Source: CAYVQE01 sp964633205 (lineage in GTDB: Bacteria; Myxococcota; B64-G9). Taken from it: a stretch of DNA of 64,000 nucleotides. The translations under genes and the position numbers were made by a program. The notes under the pieces are model-generated. The model searched no databases and was not told where the DNA came from. It saw only the letters and a list, made by a program, of their open reading frames with translations. Below are positions 1-8,185 of the stretch, in pieces. Every line of letters begins with the position of its first letter. The stretch's first letter is position 1. Location of the stretch: positions 1 through 64,000 of the forward strand of contig CAZWFN010000004.1 in NCBI GenBank assembly GCA_964633205.1, written 5' to 3'.

Positions 1-200
1 AGCTCGTCGAGACCGTCCGCCGCAACGTCACCATCGACTGGACCGTCAAGGAGTCCGTCCGCGCCAAGCTCCGTGTCATCGTCAAGCGCATCCTCCGCAA
101 GCACGGCTACCCGCCCGACAAACAGGAATCGGCGACCAGCACGGTCCTGCAGCAAGCCGCGCTGCTCTCGGACTTCTGGACCGAGGGGGCGACGGCATGA
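1..200 (+). CDS. hsdR: Type I restriction enzyme R subunit, C-terminal fragment (cut by window edge)
   Basis: Only the last 65 codons are present, read from base 3 to a TGA at 198-200. The end has the style of the helical C-terminal domain of HsdR, with the element KRILRKHGYPPDKQ followed by a short helix and an acidic end. HsdR is the ATP-dependent translocase and endonuclease subunit of type I restriction-modification. The fragment reads cleanly to its stop, so it may be the end of an intact gene lying to the left. The AlbA_2-type pseudogene just downstream fits, since such genes are common passengers in type I loci. The family call rests on a short stretch recognised by eye. Confidence 0.7.
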   Translation, partial: LVETVRRNVTIDWTVKESVRAKLRVIVKRILRKHGYPPDKQESATSTVLQQAALLSDFWTEGATA

Positions 201-318
201 CCATAAAGGCCAAAAAGGCCCTGTGGCAAATCAACAAAGGCACCCTGGGACCAAGCGCGGGGCCGACAGGAACAAGGCTGGTTCCAAGCCTAGTTGGACA
301 TGTGGAGGCCTTGAATCT

Positions 319-946
319 ATGAACGTAACCGACCTCGAACAGCTCATCGCCAAAGGCGAGTCCGAGACCCTCGAGTTCAAGAGGTCGACCTCAGAGCTGC
401 GACGGGCGCATGGTGATCGTGCTGAGTGCGCCGTCAGCGAGAGAGCAGGCGCCGTTCACCTTCGGTGGAAGGGCGTGCCACCGGGTAGGCTCGACGACCA
501 GCGTCATGCCGCAGGAGGAGTATGGGCGGCTGCTGCTGGATCGGAACTACAGCCGCCACCGTTGGGAGAACCAGCCCGCTGTGGGTGTCGATCTCGACGA
601 CTTGGACCACGAGGAGATCCTGAGCACCCGCCAGACCGCCATCGACCGGCGGCGCCTGTAGGCCGGCACCAGCATGGACGTCGGCGAGATCCTCGACCGA
701 CTCGGGCTGCGCATCGACGGCAAGCTCAACCGGGCCGCACAGATGCTCTACGGCACGCGGTTCCTGCCCGACCACCCGCAGGGGCAGCTCAAGCTCGGTC
801 GCTTCCGGGGCACGAACCTCGTGATCGAGGCGTGCCTTGCTCATGAGATCGCGCCGCCGGAGGTATCCGAGCAGGCCGTCATCGTCACCGTGACCTTCAG
901 GGCTGCGGTAGGGGCCGGAAGTTTGGGCTGCGCGGCCTGGATTTGA
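319..946 (+). pseudogene. Decayed AlbA_2/Schlafen-type ATP-binding regulator
   Basis: Three pieces of one family occur in order but in broken form. From the ATG at 319 the reading gives the typical opening, with the motif ESETLEFKRS. It loses meaning after about 26 codons. A second piece in another frame (about 410-658) holds the segment FTFGGRACHRVGSTTS and MPQEEYGRLLLDR, then RWENQPA and DHEEIL. It ends at an in-frame TAG at 659-661. The same frame resumes with DILDRLGLR-like and LKLGRFRGT segments and ends in a family-like VTVTFR near 900. Family members usually have about 60 more residues after the first piece and a long section before the end, so there are at least two internal deletions, a frameshift and a stop. 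No function is expected. Confidence 0.75.
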
Positions 947-983
947 ATCCGCGGCGGCGAAGGTCTATCCTGACGTGGGGGTG

Positions 984-2111
984 ATGATGCACCGCGTCTA
1001 TCTGATTCCGGGCTTCTTCGGTTTCGCCAATCTGGGAGACTTTTATTATTTCGGCCACTTGTACGATCTGCTGGCCGATCTGTTCGCCCGCCGGGGCCAG
1101 GAGTGCGCGCTGGTGCGGGTGCGCACCCGGCCGACCGCCTCCATCCGCCAGCGGGCCCGGGTGCTGGCCGAGACCATCGCCGCCAGCGCCCGCGAGGACG
1201 ACGGGCCCATCCACCTGGTGGGCCACTCCACCGGCGGGCTGGACGCCCGCTTGCTGCTCTCGCCGGGCGTGGCCTTGGGCGAGGGCAGCGAGTTCGGCTT
1301 CTCGCTCGATCGGGTGCAGAGCCTGATCGCGGTGGCCACGCCCCACCACGGCACCCCGCTGGCCTCGCTGTTCACCGGCCTGCAGGGCCAGAACCTGCTG
1401 CGGTTGCTGTCGCTGGTGACCCTGTACGTGCTGCGCTTCGGCCAGCTGCCGCTGGGCGCGGTGCTGCGCTTCGGCACCTTGCTGCTCCGCACCGGCGGCT
1501 GGGTGGGGCTGCGCCAGAGCCTGTTCGACGAGCTCTTCGTCCAGCTGCTGTCCGATTTCAGCCCCGAGCGGCGCCAGCAGGTGGGTGCCTTTTTGCACGA
1601 TGTCAGCAGCGACCAGGCGCTGGTGCTGCAGCTGACCCCGGACGCCATGGACCTGTTCAACGCCAGCGCGGTCGACCGGCCCGGGGTGGCCTACGGCAGC
1701 CTGCTGACCCGCGGCCGCAAGCCGGGGCTGGGCGCCCGGCGGACGCTGGGACTGGCACCGCAGGCCCAGCTGACCCACAGCCTGTACAGCCTGTTGCACC
1801 GCCAGGTGAGGCGGATGCCGGCTCGGCTGGCGCCCCATCCCGACGAGCAGCAGCGGCTGCGGCTGGAGCGCGATCTGGACGCGCTGCCCGAACGGCGCGA
1901 CAACGACGGCATCGTACCGACGCTGTCGCAGCTCTGGGGCCGGTTGCTCGGCGCGGCCGAGGCCGACCACCTGGACGTGATCGGCCACTTCGGCGACAGC
2001 GGCCACGCCCCGCAGCACGTCGACTGGTTGGCCTCGGGCAGCGCCTTCGACCACCAGCGATTCGAGGCGCTGTGGGACGAGGCGGTCGATTTCATGTTGA
2101 ACGCGGCCTGA
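984..2111 (+). CDS. Alpha/beta hydrolase (lipase/esterase-like)
   Basis: A protein of about 375 residues of the alpha/beta-hydrolase fold. The N-terminus reads VYLIPGFFGF, the usual oxyanion strand and loop. The nucleophile elbow GHSTGG lies near residue 80, an Asp candidate is in NDGIVPT, and a histidine is in HFGDSGHAP near the end. Together they give a plausible Ser-Asp-His triad for hydrolysis of an ester, perhaps a lipid. No signal peptide is seen, so it is probably cytosolic. GTG 975, ATG 984 and ATG 987 are all in frame. ATG 984 was chosen because a G-rich stretch precedes it. The gene lies 26 bases before a GNAT gene on the same strand, so the two may be co-transcribed. The substrate is unknown. 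Confidence 0.8.
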   Translation: MMHRVYLIPGFFGFANLGDFYYFGHLYDLLADLFARRGQECALVRVRTRPTASIRQRARVLAETIAASAREDDGPIHLVGHSTGGLDARLLLSPGVALGEGSEFGFSLDRVQSLIAVATPHHGTPLASLFTGLQGQNLLRLLSLVTLYVLRFGQLPLGAVLRFGTLLLRTGGWVGLRQSLFDELFVQLLSDFSPERRQQVGAFLHDVSSDQALVLQLTPDAMDLFNASAVDRPGVAYGSLLTRGRKPGLGARRTLGLAPQAQLTHSLYSLLHRQVRRMPARLAPHPDEQQRLRLERDLDALPERRDNDGIVPTLSQLWGRLLGAAEADHLDVIGHFGDSGHAPQHVDWLASGSAFDHQRFEALWDEAVDFMLNAA

Positions 2112-2137
2112 GCTGCTGGCGGGTTGCGGGCCGTAAG

Positions 2138-2707
2138 ATGACCGGGAGCATGCGCGTGGTGCGAGACAAAGACGGCAAGCGAGCGGATCACGAGCAGGAG
2201 CGGATTCGGATCCGCGACATGGAGATCGACGATCTGGCCGCGGTGTTCCACCTGGGCGAGCGGCTGTTCACCGCCAGCGACGTGCCGGTGCTCTACCGCA
2301 CCTGGGACGAGCTCGAGGTGACCTCCATCTACCAGAACGACTCGGAGCTGGGCCTGGTGGCCAACCGCGGTACGGACGGGGAGCTGATCGGCTTCGCCCT
2401 GGGCAACACCATCACCAAGAAGGGCTCGGCCTGGAAGTACGGCCACCTGATCTGGCTGGGCGTGCGTCCCGACCAGCAGCGCCACCGGGTGGGCGCGCGG
2501 CTGATCGAGGCCTTCATCGAGCGGATGCTGGAGATAAACGTGCGCCTGCTGCTGGTCGACACCGAGGCCGACAACCAGCCGGCGTTGGACTTCTTCGCCA
2601 AGCACGGCTTCGGCCGGCCGCAGAACCACGTCTACCTGTCGTTGAACCTCGACGATCGCCGCCGCGGCGAGGCGCCGGTGCCCGGTCCGGACACCGGAGG
2701 CGGCTGA
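2138..2707 (+). CDS. GNAT-family N-acetyltransferase
   Basis: A protein of about 189 residues with a GNAT fold. It opens IRIRDMEIDDLAAVFHLGE, and the acetyl-CoA-binding segment is LGVRPDQQRHRVGARLIEA, a variant of the family's R/Q-x-x-G-x-G/A loop. It ends with the usual DNQPALDFFAKHGF element. It should move an acetyl group from acetyl-CoA to an amine on a small molecule or a protein N-terminus. ATG 2150 is an alternative start. Its TGA stop overlaps the ATG of the M20 peptidase gene by one base, so translation is probably coupled and the two proteins may act together on an acylated amine. The last 20 residues are Gly/Pro/Asp-rich and probably disordered. Confidence 0.85.
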   Translation: MTGSMRVVRDKDGKRADHEQERIRIRDMEIDDLAAVFHLGERLFTASDVPVLYRTWDELEVTSIYQNDSELGLVANRGTDGELIGFALGNTITKKGSAWKYGHLIWLGVRPDQQRHRVGARLIEAFIERMLEINVRLLLVDTEADNQPALDFFAKHGFGRPQNHVYLSLNLDDRRRGEAPVPGPDTGGG

Positions 2708-3819
2708 TGGTCGCTGTCGAACCGACGGGCGGTATCCAGCCCGACCGGTTGCGCGGGTTGCTGCGGCGGCTGATCGACATCTACAGCCCCAGCGGCAAGG
2801 AGGAGGAGCTGCTTGCCTTTCTGGGCGATTACCTCGAGCGCCAAGGCCTGGCCGTGCTGCGCCAGCCGGTCGACGACAAGCGTTACAACCTGGTGGTGCT
2901 GCCGGATGGCGGCGAAGCCCAACTCGCCCTGGTGGGGCATCTGGACACGGTCACCGCCCCCGACCTGGAGAACCTGGGCTGCGAGGAGCGTGACGGCGTG
3001 TTCCGCGGCCTGGGCGCCGCCGACATGAAGGGCGGCTGTGCGGCCGCGGTCGAGGCGCTGCTGGCCTTGCGCGCCGAGCGGCCCGGGCTGCCGCTGGCGC
3101 TGGCGTTGGTGGTGGGCGAGGAGGAGGAAGGCGACGGCGCCGAGGTCCTGGTCGACGAGCTGCACTTTCCCTGGGCGGTGGTGGGCGAGCCGACCGACCT
3201 GCAGCCCTGCAGTGCGCACTACGGCTACATGGAGTGCGAGCTGGTCACCCGCGGGCCCAGGCGGCATGCCTCGCTGGCCGACAACGCGCGCAACCCCATC
3301 CGCGTCATGCTGCGCACCCTGTTGCAGATCACCGATCACCTCGACGACCAGCCCGAGCTGATCTACAACATCCGCGATCTGGACTCCTACCCGCGCGGCT
3401 TCGTGGTGCCCGAGCGCTGCGAGGCCTGGGTCGATCTCCATCTGCCGCCGCGGGCACCCATGGGGCGCATCTCTCGCGAGATCGAGGACGTGTTCGAACG
3501 GGCCCGGGAGCCGGATGCGGAAGTCGCCGCCGAACTGCGCTTCGCCGGCATCCACGCCGGCTACGAGCTGTCGCCGACCGAGCCGGTGGTCGCCGCGCTG
3601 GAGCGCATCTACTCCCGCCGTGACTGGCCCTGGCGGCCCGGCGCCTTCCGCAGCCACTCCGACGCCAACACCCTGTGGGCCGCCGGCATCAAACCGGTGC
3701 TGCTCGGCTGCGGCCGGCTGGCCGAAGCCCACGTGCCCGACGAGTGGGTGGCCTTCGAGCAGGTCGAACGCGCCGCCAGCGTCTACCGGGCCCTGGCGCT
3801 GGAGCTGTTCGAGGACTGA
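2707..3819 (+). CDS. M20-family metallopeptidase/deacylase
   Basis: A 370-residue member of the M20 zinc hydrolases (ArgE/DapE/LysK type). Metal and catalytic motifs are in order: GHLDTV near residue 79, GAADMKGG near 102, GEEEEGDG near 138, GEPTDL near 161, and RSHSDAN near 317, followed by HVPDEWV near the end. This covers the two-zinc site and the general-base glutamate. The central dimerisation domain is present, and the length is normal. It probably cleaves an N-acyl or peptide bond of an amino-acid derivative. The adjacent acetyltransferase, overlapping by one base, suggests a paired acetylation/deacetylation step, for instance in amino-acid biosynthesis; that is inference. The 3' end overlaps the convergent kinase gene by 37 bases. 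Confidence 0.88.
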   Translation: MVAVEPTGGIQPDRLRGLLRRLIDIYSPSGKEEELLAFLGDYLERQGLAVLRQPVDDKRYNLVVLPDGGEAQLALVGHLDTVTAPDLENLGCEERDGVFRGLGAADMKGGCAAAVEALLALRAERPGLPLALALVVGEEEEGDGAEVLVDELHFPWAVVGEPTDLQPCSAHYGYMECELVTRGPRRHASLADNARNPIRVMLRTLLQITDHLDDQPELIYNIRDLDSYPRGFVVPERCEAWVDLHLPPRAPMGRISREIEDVFERAREPDAEVAAELRFAGIHAGYELSPTEPVVAALERIYSRRDWPWRPGAFRSHSDANTLWAAGIKPVLLGCGRLAEAHVPDEWVAFEQVERAASVYRALALELFED

Positions 3820-5294
3820 GCGCCGCGCCGGCCGGGAGTGGGGCGTGGTTCGCCGCGCTGGTCGCGGTCGACGCGGGTGCCGGGCAGCACCAGGGTAAAG
3901 GTGGTGCCGGCACCGGGGCTGGACTCGACCTCGATCAGGCCGCCGAAGGCGTGCACGATGCGTTGCACCGAGGCCAGCCCCAGGCCGGTGCCGGCGCCGG
4001 CGGGCTTGGTGGTGAAGAAGGGCTCGAAGGCCCGCTGCTGCGTGTCGCTGTCCATACCGCAGCCGGTGTCGCTGACCCTGATCAGGGCGTAGCGTTGGTG
4101 GGCTTCGAGCTGCAGCGCCCAGCGCTCCTCGAGCGCGTCGCGCTCGATCAGAACGATCTCCAGCCGCAGCAGGCCGTCGGCGTCCATGGCGGCCACGCCG
4201 TTGCGGGCCAGGTTGCCCAGCGCGCGGTGCAGCGCCGTCGGCTCGCCCAGGGCGCAGACGCTGCGGTCGTCGGCCGCCACCTCGGTGCGCAGCTCGGGCT
4301 GCTGCTCGATGGCCAGCTGGCCGACCACCTCCTCGGCCAGCGGGGCCAGCGGCACCGGCTGCTGCTGGGGCTCGATCTCGCGGCCGAACGCCAACACCTC
4401 AGCGACCAGCTCTCCGGCCCGCCGGGACGCTTCCAGCACCTTGTCCAGCTGCTCGCGGCCGTTCGGGTCATCGGCCAGCCGGGCTTTGAGCATCTCGCTG
4501 TAGGCTGAGATCGGCATCAGGATGTTGTTCAGATCGTGGGCCATGGTGCCGGCCGCGCTGCCGATGGCCTCCAGCCGCTCGGCGCGTTCCAACCTGGACT
4601 CCAACCAGCGGCGCTGCGCGATCTGGCGCTGCAGATCATCGTAGGCCCGCTGCAGGGTCCGGCCCTCGGCGGCCAGCTCGCGCCGCACGCGTTGCTCCTC
4701 GGCCAGGCTTTGCTCGAGCGTCTGGATGATGGCGCCCACGACCAGGCACCCGGCGTAGCTCAGCAGCACGAAGTTGGCCAGGAACATGGTCCAGGTGTTG
4801 GCCGCCGTCACGCCGTGCTCGCCGGCCCAGGCCGGGTCGGCCGGGTCGGACAGCAGAAAGACCAGCAGCAGGATGGCGGCGCTGGCCAGCGGGGCGATTA
4901 CCGCGGCCCGCATGCCGAACAGCAGGGTGGCGATCAGGGCGCAGACGGTGAACCACACCGGCCGCGCATAGCCCGGCCCCAGGCTGATCAGGAACACGGT
5001 GGCCGCGGTGTAGATCACCAGCAGCAGCAGGCCGGCCCGCAGCCGGTAGCTGCCGCGGCGGACGAAGAACAGCACCAGGAAGAAGGCCCAGCAGCCGAAG
5101 CCGAAGGCGATGGTCTTCCAGGACGCTTGGTAGATGTGAACCGGCAGTGCGGCCAGCAGGCCGATGGGCGCGTAGATGGCACCGACCGCGATCAGCAGCT
5201 CGACCAGCCGTTGGCGCCAGGGCAAGTCGTCGTCGGCCCGGAACAACCGGAGCCCGTCGCCCAGACGCGCCAGCCAGCCCCGTTGTGCAGCCAT
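3783..5294 (-). CDS. Membrane sensor histidine kinase
   Basis: A protein of about 503 residues. The first 190 hold six predicted membrane helices with almost no extracellular loops, like 7TM or MASE-type sensors that sense within the bilayer. A coiled-coil linker follows, then a HisKA dimerisation domain with the phospho-acceptor in MAHDLNN near residue 253, and a HATPase domain with N box, DTGCGMD, and FFTTKPAGAGTGLGLA. The D after the histidine instead of E is a common variant. The ATG at 5294 was chosen over an upstream ATG because GAGGGAGGGG lies just before it. No response regulator is adjacent, so the partner is unknown. It is convergent with the M20 gene. Confidence 0.88.
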   Translation of the reverse strand: MAAQRGWLARLGDGLRLFRADDDLPWRQRLVELLIAVGAIYAPIGLLAALPVHIYQASWKTIAFGFGCWAFFLVLFFVRRGSYRLRAGLLLLVIYTAATVFLISLGPGYARPVWFTVCALIATLLFGMRAAVIAPLASAAILLLVFLLSDPADPAWAGEHGVTAANTWTMFLANFVLLSYAGCLVVGAIIQTLEQSLAEEQRVRRELAAEGRTLQRAYDDLQRQIAQRRWLESRLERAERLEAIGSAAGTMAHDLNNILMPISAYSEMLKARLADDPNGREQLDKVLEASRRAGELVAEVLAFGREIEPQQQPVPLAPLAEEVVGQLAIEQQPELRTEVAADDRSVCALGEPTALHRALGNLARNGVAAMDADGLLRLEIVLIERDALEERWALQLEAHQRYALIRVSDTGCGMDSDTQQRAFEPFFTTKPAGAGTGLGLASVQRIVHAFGGLIEVESSPGAGTTFTLVLPGTRVDRDQRGEPRPTPGRRGAQSSNSSSARAR

Positions 5295-5536
5295 GCTCCG
5301 CCCCTCCCTCGGCGACCGCGATATCGATCGTCGACCCGATCGCCGCCACTGGTTGCGAATGTAGCAGATTTGTCGCACGAGCGTCACCCGGGACCGATGT
5401 CGTCTTTTTTGATGGTTCGCATCGGGGGGACTGTGGTAGTCATCGGCTTGTCCGGCGGGCCGGTGCGGTGGCCGGGGAAACGTTGACCAACAGGCAGCGG
5501 CTCTCGAGGGGGAGTTCGTTTCTGAGGAGGTGGAGC

Positions 5537-6832
5537 ATGACGGAGATCATCGAGGTTCGGGCCCGCGAAATCCTCGATTCGCGCGGCAACCCCACTGTGG
5601 AGGTCGAGGTGGGCCTGGCCGACGGCGCTTACGGCCGTTTCTGCGTGCCCAGCGGCGCCAGCACCGGTGAGCACGAGGCGCTCGAGCTGCGCGACGACGA
5701 CAGCGCGCGCTATCTGGGCAAGGGCGTGACCAAGGCGGTGGACAACGTCAACCAGCGCATCGCCCCCGAGGTGATCGGCATGGACGCCGTCGAGCAGATC
5801 GCGCTCGATCGCTTCATGTGCGAGCTCGACGGTAGCGAGACCAAGCAGAACCTGGGCGCCAACGCCATCCTGGGCGTATCGCTGGCCAGCGCCCGGGCCG
5901 CGGCCATGGCCCTGGATCTGCCGCTGTACCGCTACCTGGGCGGGGTGGGGGCCAACCGGCTGCCGGTGCCGATGATGAACATCCTCAACGGCGGCCAGCA
6001 CGCGGCCAACAACGTCGACATCCAGGAGTTCATGGTCGCGCCGTTGGGCGCGCCCACCTTCGCCGAGGCGCTGCGCATGGGCGCCGAGATCTTCCAGCAT
6101 CTGAAGAAGGTGCTGGTGCGCATGGGTCTGGGCGCGGGCGTGGGCGACGAGGGCGGCTTCGCCCCCTCGCTGGGCTCGAACGAGGAGGCGCTGAAGGTCA
6201 TCATGGAGGCGATCGACAACGCCGGCTACCGGCCGGGCAGCGACGTCATGCTGGCCATGGACCCGGCGGCCAGCGAGTTCTACGACGCCGACCAGAAGCG
6301 TTACCAGCTCGACGGCGACGGCAAGTCGCTGACCTCCAGCGAGATGATCGACTACTGGGCCGGCCTGGTCGAGCGCTACCCGATCGTGTCGATCGAGGAC
6401 GGCCTGGACGAGAACGACTGGAGCGGCTGGATCGAGCTGAACGAGCGGCTGGGCGACAAGCTGCAGCTGGTCGGCGACGACCTGTTCGTCACCAACACCG
6501 GCCGGCTGCTGACCGGCATCGAGCAGGGCGCGGCCAACTCGATCCTGATCAAGGTCAACCAGATCGGCACCCTGACCGAGACGCTGGAGTGCATCGAGAC
6601 CGCCCACCGGGCCGGCATGACCTGCATGATCTCGCACCGCTCGGGCGAGACCGAGGACACCACCATCGCCGACCTGGCGGTGGCCACCGGCGCCGGGCAG
6701 ATCAAGTCCGGCTCGGCCTCGCGCTCCGAACGCATCGCCAAGTACAACCAGCTGCTGCGCATCGAGCAGTGGCTGGGCGACGCGGCCAGCTACGCCGGCG
6801 CGGGCGCTTTCAAGCAGCTGGCGAACGAATAG
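5537..6832 (+). CDS. eno: Enolase (phosphopyruvate hydratase)
   Basis: A 431-residue protein, full length for bacterial enolase. It converts 2-phosphoglycerate to phosphoenolpyruvate in glycolysis. It contains the opening REILDSRGNPTVEVEV, the mobile loop SGASTGEHEA, the Mg-binding aspartate and glutamate regions (AMDPAASEFYD, SIEDGLDENDW and LVGDDLFVTN), and the signature ILIKVNQIGTLTET followed by SHRSGETED with the catalytic lysine and histidine region. The start at 5537 has a clear GAGGAGGTGGAG site seven bases upstream. The 242-base gap before it is shared with the divergent kinase gene; I saw no convincing promoter there. Confidence 0.97.
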   Translation: MTEIIEVRAREILDSRGNPTVEVEVGLADGAYGRFCVPSGASTGEHEALELRDDDSARYLGKGVTKAVDNVNQRIAPEVIGMDAVEQIALDRFMCELDGSETKQNLGANAILGVSLASARAAAMALDLPLYRYLGGVGANRLPVPMMNILNGGQHAANNVDIQEFMVAPLGAPTFAEALRMGAEIFQHLKKVLVRMGLGAGVGDEGGFAPSLGSNEEALKVIMEAIDNAGYRPGSDVMLAMDPAASEFYDADQKRYQLDGDGKSLTSSEMIDYWAGLVERYPIVSIEDGLDENDWSGWIELNERLGDKLQLVGDDLFVTNTGRLLTGIEQGAANSILIKVNQIGTLTETLECIETAHRAGMTCMISHRSGETEDTTIADLAVATGAGQIKSGSASRSERIAKYNQLLRIEQWLGDAASYAGAGAFKQLANE

Positions 6833-6837
6833 AGGGC

Positions 6838-6880
6838 CTCGCCCACCAATCGATTGGAGGAGTCCCCCGCTGTGGGCGAG
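6838..6880. terminator. Bidirectional terminator candidate between eno and the barrel gene
   Basis: A perfect 9-bp inverted repeat, CTCGCCCAC at 6838-6846 and GTGGGCGAG at 6872-6880, lies between two convergent genes (ends at 6832 and 6891). A 12-bp perfect palindrome CCAATCGATTGG (6846-6857) sits in the loop and may form its own hairpin. There is no T-run, so classical intrinsic termination is uncertain. Confidence 0.5.
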
Positions 6881-6890
6881 CCCCGCTGCC

Positions 6891-7538
6891 TTACAGCAGG
6901 GTACAACCGACCACCCCGGCCACGGTCAGCAGCACGCCCGGGAGGCCGACGCCGCCCATGGCGTCGGCTTCGAAGCCGATCCAGAACCGCCGCCGGGGCG
7001 TGTGCCAGATCATGCCCAGTCCCCCCAACCAGGACAAGCGCCGGTCGCCGTCGAAGCCGTCGACGCGCACCAGGATGTCCGGCGTCGACCACTGGACGCC
7101 GACGCCGCCGCGGGCGAACAGATCGAAGCGCTGCAGCGGCCAGCCCAGGCGCAGGCCGCCGTGCAGGGCGTGGGTGGTGAAGGCGCCGGGGGCCGGTGGC
7201 TGCGGCTGGTCGGTCTCGTGGAAGCCGGCCCGGTAGGCGGCCTCGATGGCCAGAAAATCCCACAGCTCCCAGCCGGCGGCGAAGGTGAAGGCCAGCCCGG
7301 GCCGGCTGTCAGCGCCCACTTCGCCGAGCCAGACCGCCGGGCCCAGGGCCGAGCGCAGGATCAGCCCGCGGGGTACCCGGGGGGCGGGATCGGGACAGGC
7401 GGTCGGTGCCGGATCTGGCGACCCGGACGGATCGGCGGCTGCCTGCTCGCCGGTGGGCGCCCCGGTCTCGGCGGCGGCCGCTGCGGACACGGCCAGCGCG
7501 GCCAGGGCCAGCAGCAGGCTGATGTGCGCGGTCCGCAT
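6891..7538 (-). CDS. Outer-membrane beta-barrel protein, locus 1 H-like (Glt/NfsH position)
   Basis: A 215-residue secreted protein. The signal peptide is HISLLLALAALAVSAAAAA, then a Pro/Ala-rich linker of about 35 residues, then about 150 residues of alternating aromatic/hydrophobic strands typical of a small outer-membrane barrel. The barrel resembles the last gene of locus 2 (40112-40786): both have a GW/GY-x-x-x-x-W/F-x-x-L/I opening pattern, an AIEAAYRAGF/SLQISYAQGY strand, and a final hydrophobic strand. It starts two bases after the stop of the upstream lipoprotein gene and so is the last gene of this minus-strand unit. By position and likeness it is the H component of a Glt/Nfs-type complex. 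Confidence 0.65.
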   Translation of the reverse strand: MRTAHISLLLALAALAVSAAAAAETGAPTGEQAAADPSGSPDPAPTACPDPAPRVPRGLILRSALGPAVWLGEVGADSRPGLAFTFAAGWELWDFLAIEAAYRAGFHETDQPQPPAPGAFTTHALHGGLRLGWPLQRFDLFARGGVGVQWSTPDILVRVDGFDGDRRLSWLGGLGMIWHTPRRRFWIGFEADAMGGVGLPGVLLTVAGVVGCTLL

Positions 7539-7540
7539 GG

Positions 7541-8185
7541 TCAGTCCCCCGGCCGCACGCGCACGGTGAGCTCGATGGCCACCGCGGCTTCGGTCTCGTC
7601 GTCCAGGCTGACGCCCAGCAGCCAGCCCAGCGGCGCCGGGCTGGCGTTCGGCTCGGTCTCGCATTGCGGGTAGCGGCTCTGGGCGAAGACCAGGTCGGCC
7701 TGCTGCAGCTCGGGCTCGCTGAAGGCGTCATCGCTGATCTCGCCCGGGCCCAGCCGGTGCAGGTGCTCGGCCAGCGGCTCGATGCGCGGCAGGTCGGGCA
7801 GCAGGTCCGGCGGCTCGGCGCCGTCGGCCGCGGTCACCCCCAGCCAAACCGTGGCGTTGACCGCCTCGCCCGAGAGGTGGCGCAGCCGGTAGTCGACGCG
7901 CACCTCCTGCTCGCCGACGGTCAGCACCGGGTAGTCGCAGCGGCACGGCACCTCGCGCTCGGCTTGGTTCTCGCGGCAGTACTCCAGGTTGTCGTGCTCG
8001 CGTTGGTCGCCGCGATCGAGCGGAAGCTCGAAGGTGCGGTAGGCCGAGCGCTCCTGGATGGCGGTGGGCACCTCCAGGGCGTAGGGCCCGAAGTAGCGCT
8101 CGGGCTGGCAGCCGCCGGTGGCCGCCAGCAGCAGGATGGCGGCGGCCGGACGGGTGGCGCCGCGGCCGGGGCCGGCGGCGCTCAT
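7541..8185 (-). CDS. Lipoprotein of unknown function in locus 1
   Basis: A 214-residue predicted lipoprotein with lipobox AATGGC near residue 25. The start ATG at 8185 overlaps the stop of the upstream AgmX-end gene in an ATGA four-base overlap, so the two are translationally coupled. The mature part has several cysteines (CRENQ, CRCDYP, CETEP) that could form disulphides, and beta-rich segments such as VRVDYRLRHLSGEAVNATVWLGV. No known domain is recognised. No counterpart is present in locus 2, where the AgmX-end gene is followed directly by the barrel gene. It may be an accessory outer-membrane or periplasmic part of the complex. Confidence 0.7.
   Translation of the reverse strand: MSAAGPGRGATRPAAAILLLAATGGCQPERYFGPYALEVPTAIQERSAYRTFELPLDRGDQREHDNLEYCRENQAEREVPCRCDYPVLTVGEQEVRVDYRLRHLSGEAVNATVWLGVTAADGAEPPDLLPDLPRIEPLAEHLHRLGPGEISDDAFSEPELQQADLVFAQSRYPQCETEPNASPAPLGWLLGVSLDDETEAAVAIELTVRVRPGD

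Noticed and set aside
73..846. Plus-strand open frame of 257 codons over the AlbA_2-type remnant
   Set aside because: It is family-like for only about 26 residues; the rest is low-complexity Arg/Pro sequence from a wrong frame, so it is not an intact gene.
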